A DNA stretch of 6,253 bases from NCBI GenBank assembly GCA_946545145.1, contig CAMNNG010000065.1, forward strand, positions 1 through 6,253. Direction: 5' to 3'. Below, piece after piece: positions 3,828 through 6,253 of the stretch (its first letter is position 1; every line of letters begins with the position of its first letter). Both the position numbers and the translations under genes were made by a program. This stretch comes from an uncultured Bacillota bacterium. Its GTDB lineage: Bacteria; Bacillota; Clostridia; Peptostreptococcales; Anaerovoracaceae. The notes beneath the pieces were generated by a model. That model was not told the origin of the DNA and did no database searches. It was given only the letters and a program-made list of their open reading frames with translations.

Positions 3828-6253
3828 ATGAAGGGAAAACTTAAACCAATTCTGGCAGTATTACTGATCGTGCTGGTCGTGGTCGGATGGTACGCCGCTA
3901 TCGCGGGACTTGGCCCCGTGAAACCGCTGAAGGAGAGCATGCAGCTCGGTCTTGATATCAAGGGCGGCGTGTATGTAGTCCTCGAGGCTCAGGATGTAGA
4001 CAAATACGATTCTGCTGAACTCAGACAGCTTATGGAGCAGTCGCAGGCAGTCGTAACGAAGCGTGTCGACGCCATGGGTCTTGCGAATCCGAATGTCACC
4101 ATCGAGGGAACGAAGAGACTGAGGATAGAGCTTCCGGGAGTTGAAGACGCCGATGAGGCTATCGAACAGATCGGTAAGACGGCCCAGCTCAAGTTCACGC
4201 TGGCTGACCAGTCGTTCGTAATGGACGGCAGCAACGTCAAGGACGCAGCGATGGGAACTGACCAGCAGAAGGGCGGATACGTAGTCAATCTGCAGTTCGA
4301 CAGCGAAGGTGCAAAGGCATTCGAAGAAGCGACGACGAAGGCATCCAGCGGACAGGTCACGAGCACTTATCCGGAAAACGCGGGAGTGCTGGACAATGCA
4401 GTTGTCATACTTCTTGACGACGAGATAATATCCGCTCCAAAGGTAGAGCAGACGATATCCGGAGACGGATGCGAGATCTACGGCAGCTTCACGAAGGAAG
4501 AGGCTTCGAACCTGGCGGCCCTCATCAGGGGCGGTTCGCTTCCTCTGGAAATGAAGGAGATAACATCATCCGTACAGACGGCTACGATCGGATTCGACGC
4601 TCTTCAAAAGAGTATAGTCGCGGGCCTGATAGGTCTTGGACTCGTATTCCTCATCATGCTTCTGGGATACAGGCTGATCGGTCTGGTCGCTGACTTCGCG
4701 CTTACTATGTACGTTCTCATAGTGCTGCTGGTAATGGCCTTCTTCGGAAGCGTACTCAACCTTCCGGGCATCGCCGGCATCATCCTCGCCATAGGTATGG
4801 CGGTCGACTCGAACGTAGTCATATTCGCGAGGATCAGGGAAGAGATAGTCGGCGGCAAGAGCGTCAGGACCGCTACGGAGCAGGGCTTCAAGAGAGCGCT
4901 CGGTACGGTAATCGACTCGCAGGTAACGACTCTGATCGCTGCAGTCATCCTCTATCAGATAGGTACCAGCTCGGTCAAGGGCTTCGCGTTCACACTGATG
5001 CTCGGTATCATCGTAAGTATATTCACAGCTGTTGTCGTAACGCAGCTTTACCTCAACATCATCGCGCAGAGCGAGAGGTTCGGAAAACCATCGTTCTTCG
5101 GCATCAAGAAGGACGGAACTCCGACGCTGCAGATCAAGAGACAGATCAAGTTCGTCGAGAACAGAAAGATATTCTATATCATCAGCTGCTGCATCATCAT
5201 AGCAGGACTCCTGTTCGCAGGCATCAGGGGATTCAATCAGGGCATCGACTTCTCCGGAGGAACGATGTTCCAGATCGACCTCGGAAAGCATGTTTCAGAA
5301 GAGCAGATCAAGAAGGTGCTTGCTGAAGACGATCTCGATGTCGATATAGTATATGCCGGAGACAACGGCGAGCAGGCGATCATCAGAACGACGACGGCTC
5401 TCAACAACGAGCAGAGAACTGAAGTCATAGAGCATATGCAGAAGGAGTTCAAGTTCGACGATGACGACGTTCTCGCAATGGAACTGTTCGGACCGTCGGT
5501 AGGAAAAGAGCTTACCAGGAACGCCATCAAGGCTGTACTGCTTGCGGCCCTCGGTATGCTCATATACATCAGGCTGAGATTCAGCAAGTGGAAGTTCGGC
5601 GCGGCAGCTATCCTGGGCCTTGTCCACGACGTACTGTTCGTGCTTACGTTCTACGCAGTGTTCAGGGTAACGATCAACAACCCGTTCATCGCCGCGATCC
5701 TGACGGTAGTCGGATACTCGATCAACGACACGATCGTAACGTTCGACCGTATCAGAGAGAACAACCGCTTCATGAGAAAGGGCGGCCTCAGAGAGATCGT
5801 AGACAAGTCGGTCAACCAGACTCTCTCGAGATCCATAATGACATCGCTTACTACTATCGCGGTAATGATACCGCTGCTGATAATGGCCGGACCGTCGCTG
5901 AGAGAGTTCGTTCTGCCGCTGATGGTAGGCGTACTGGTCGGATGCTATTCATCGATATTCATCTGCAGCCCGGTCTACTATGACATGGCGATGTTCCGTT
6001 CCGGATCCGATTACCAGCGCCGTCAGGCAAAACTGAAGAAGGGTGATTCGAACGATCCGTACAAGAAGGCCAAGGCTGAAAAGGCTGAAAGCGCGGAAAG
6101 AACATCCAGGCTCAAGGATGACGATTACGATCCCGAAGCGGTAGGAAACTCCGAGTCCGGCGATCTGTACATCCCGCAGGCGAAGACGGCTCACAAGAAG
6201 ACTGATGTCTACAAGGGCAAGAAAAAGCAGTCGAGAGCCGTAAGGAAAAAGAA
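3828..6253 (+). CDS. secDF: Fused SecDF protein-export membrane protein (3' end outside window)
   Basis: SecDF uses the proton-motive force to pull exported proteins from the SecYEG channel on the outer face of the membrane. I read 808 uninterrupted codons with no stop before the edge. The SecD half has a first helix at 8-26, LGLDIKGG at 40-47, a large extracytoplasmic P1 region to about 255, then five helices (263-409). These include GMAVDSNVVIFARIREE, with Asp327. The SecF half follows in one chain: helix near 448-465, GIDFSGGT at 472-479, GPSVGKEL at 555-562, and VGYSINDTIVTFDRIREN with Asp634, then Arg668. Asp327, Asp634 and Arg668 fit the proton-path residues Asp340, Asp637 and Arg671 of Thermus SecDF. 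Bacillus subtilis also has a fused SecDF (about 737 residues). Here the cytoplasmic tail after about 723 is at least 85 residues and Lys/Arg-rich. Confidence 0.96.
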   Translation, partial: MKGKLKPILAVLLIVLVVVGWYAAIAGLGPVKPLKESMQLGLDIKGGVYVVLEAQDVDKYDSAELRQLMEQSQAVVTKRVDAMGLANPNVTIEGTKRLRIELPGVEDADEAIEQIGKTAQLKFTLADQSFVMDGSNVKDAAMGTDQQKGGYVVNLQFDSEGAKAFEEATTKASSGQVTSTYPENAGVLDNAVVILLDDEIISAPKVEQTISGDGCEIYGSFTKEEASNLAALIRGGSLPLEMKEITSSVQTATIGFDALQKSIVAGLIGLGLVFLIMLLGYRLIGLVADFALTMYVLIVLLVMAFFGSVLNLPGIAGIILAIGMAVDSNVVIFARIREEIVGGKSVRTATEQGFKRALGTVIDSQVTTLIAAVILYQIGTSSVKGFAFTLMLGIIVSIFTAVVVTQLYLNIIAQSERFGKPSFFGIKKDGTPTLQIKRQIKFVENRKIFYIISCCIIIAGLLFAGIRGFNQGIDFSGGTMFQIDLGKHVSEEQIKKVLAEDDLDVDIVYAGDNGEQAIIRTTTALNNEQRTEVIEHMQKEFKFDDDDVLAMELFGPSVGKELTRNAIKAVLLAALGMLIYIRLRFSKWKFGAAAILGLVHDVLFVLTFYAVFRVTINNPFIAAILTVVGYSINDTIVTFDRIRENNRFMRKGGLREIVDKSVNQTLSRSIMTSLTTIAVMIPLLIMAGPSLREFVLPLMVGVLVGCYSSIFICSPVYYDMAMFRSGSDYQRRQAKLKKGDSNDPYKKAKAEKAESAERTSRLKDDDYDPEAVGNSESGDLYIPQAKTAHKKTDVYKGKKKQSRAVRKK

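Noticed and set aside
4566..5291. A 241-codon minus-strand frame antisense to secDF
   Set aside because: The product is an implausible Asp/Glu/Arg/Tyr-rich chain without motifs, while the plus strand encodes conserved SecDF transmembrane and motif sequence throughout.
1..6253. Mobile element, CRISPR array, toxin-antitoxin or phage genes
   Set aside because: All coding sequence is explained by housekeeping or transport genes. The repeats are short and locally tandem, with no integrase, transposase or regularly spaced array, even though tRNA genes (common integration sites) are present.

Overview
The window looks like a chromosomal housekeeping stretch from a low-to-mid GC Gram-positive anaerobe, most likely a member of the Clostridia. 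The reasons are a polA-coaE gene order, a fused SecDF, purine-rich AGGAGG-type ribosome binding sites, tRNA genes that encode their own CCA, and heavy use of AGA/AGG arginine codons. A family-level guess (for example Anaerovoracaceae or relatives) would be speculation.

Layout, left to right. Bases 1-39 are the last codons of an upstream gene, most likely DNA polymerase I (polA). A 143-bp repetitive gap follows, then coaE (dephospho-CoA kinase, 183-764). Overlapping its end is a 623-codon extracellular solute-binding lipoprotein of the OppA/DppA type (754-2625), which closes with a strong intrinsic terminator. These three genes read as one transcription unit. A convergent tRNA-Leu(GAG) gene on the minus strand (2799-2883) ends at its own terminator, facing the lipoprotein gene. 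A second tRNA gene, tRNA-Leu(CAA), lies on the plus strand (3012-3098). The 128 bp between the two tRNAs holds two near-consensus divergent sigma-A promoters that share an A/T tract. The gene yajC (3135-3599) starts only 36 bp after tRNA-Leu(CAA), with no room for a separate promoter, so it is probably expressed from the tRNA promoter. A strong terminator closes yajC. A new promoter, preceded by an 8+8 bp dyad, then drives a fused secDF gene that runs off the right edge (3828-6253, 808 complete codons, no stop).

How the genes fit together. YajC and SecDF are the auxiliary membrane subunits of the Sec translocon, and the solute-binding lipoprotein is itself a Sec substrate. YajC carries an almost pure Glu/Ala C-terminal tail and SecDF carries a long Lys/Arg-rich C-terminal tail; both should be cytoplasmic, which suggests an electrostatic contact. 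The two tRNAs read leucine codons CUC/CUU (GAG) and UUG (CAA).

I see no defence system, mobile element or CRISPR array. The most unusual signal is that almost every intergenic gap contains short (12-22 bp) imperfect head-to-tail duplications, often starting at the stop codon of the preceding gene. The other points worth a look are the tRNA-yajC arrangement, the very long region before the lipoprotein signal peptide, and the dyad upstream of secDF.
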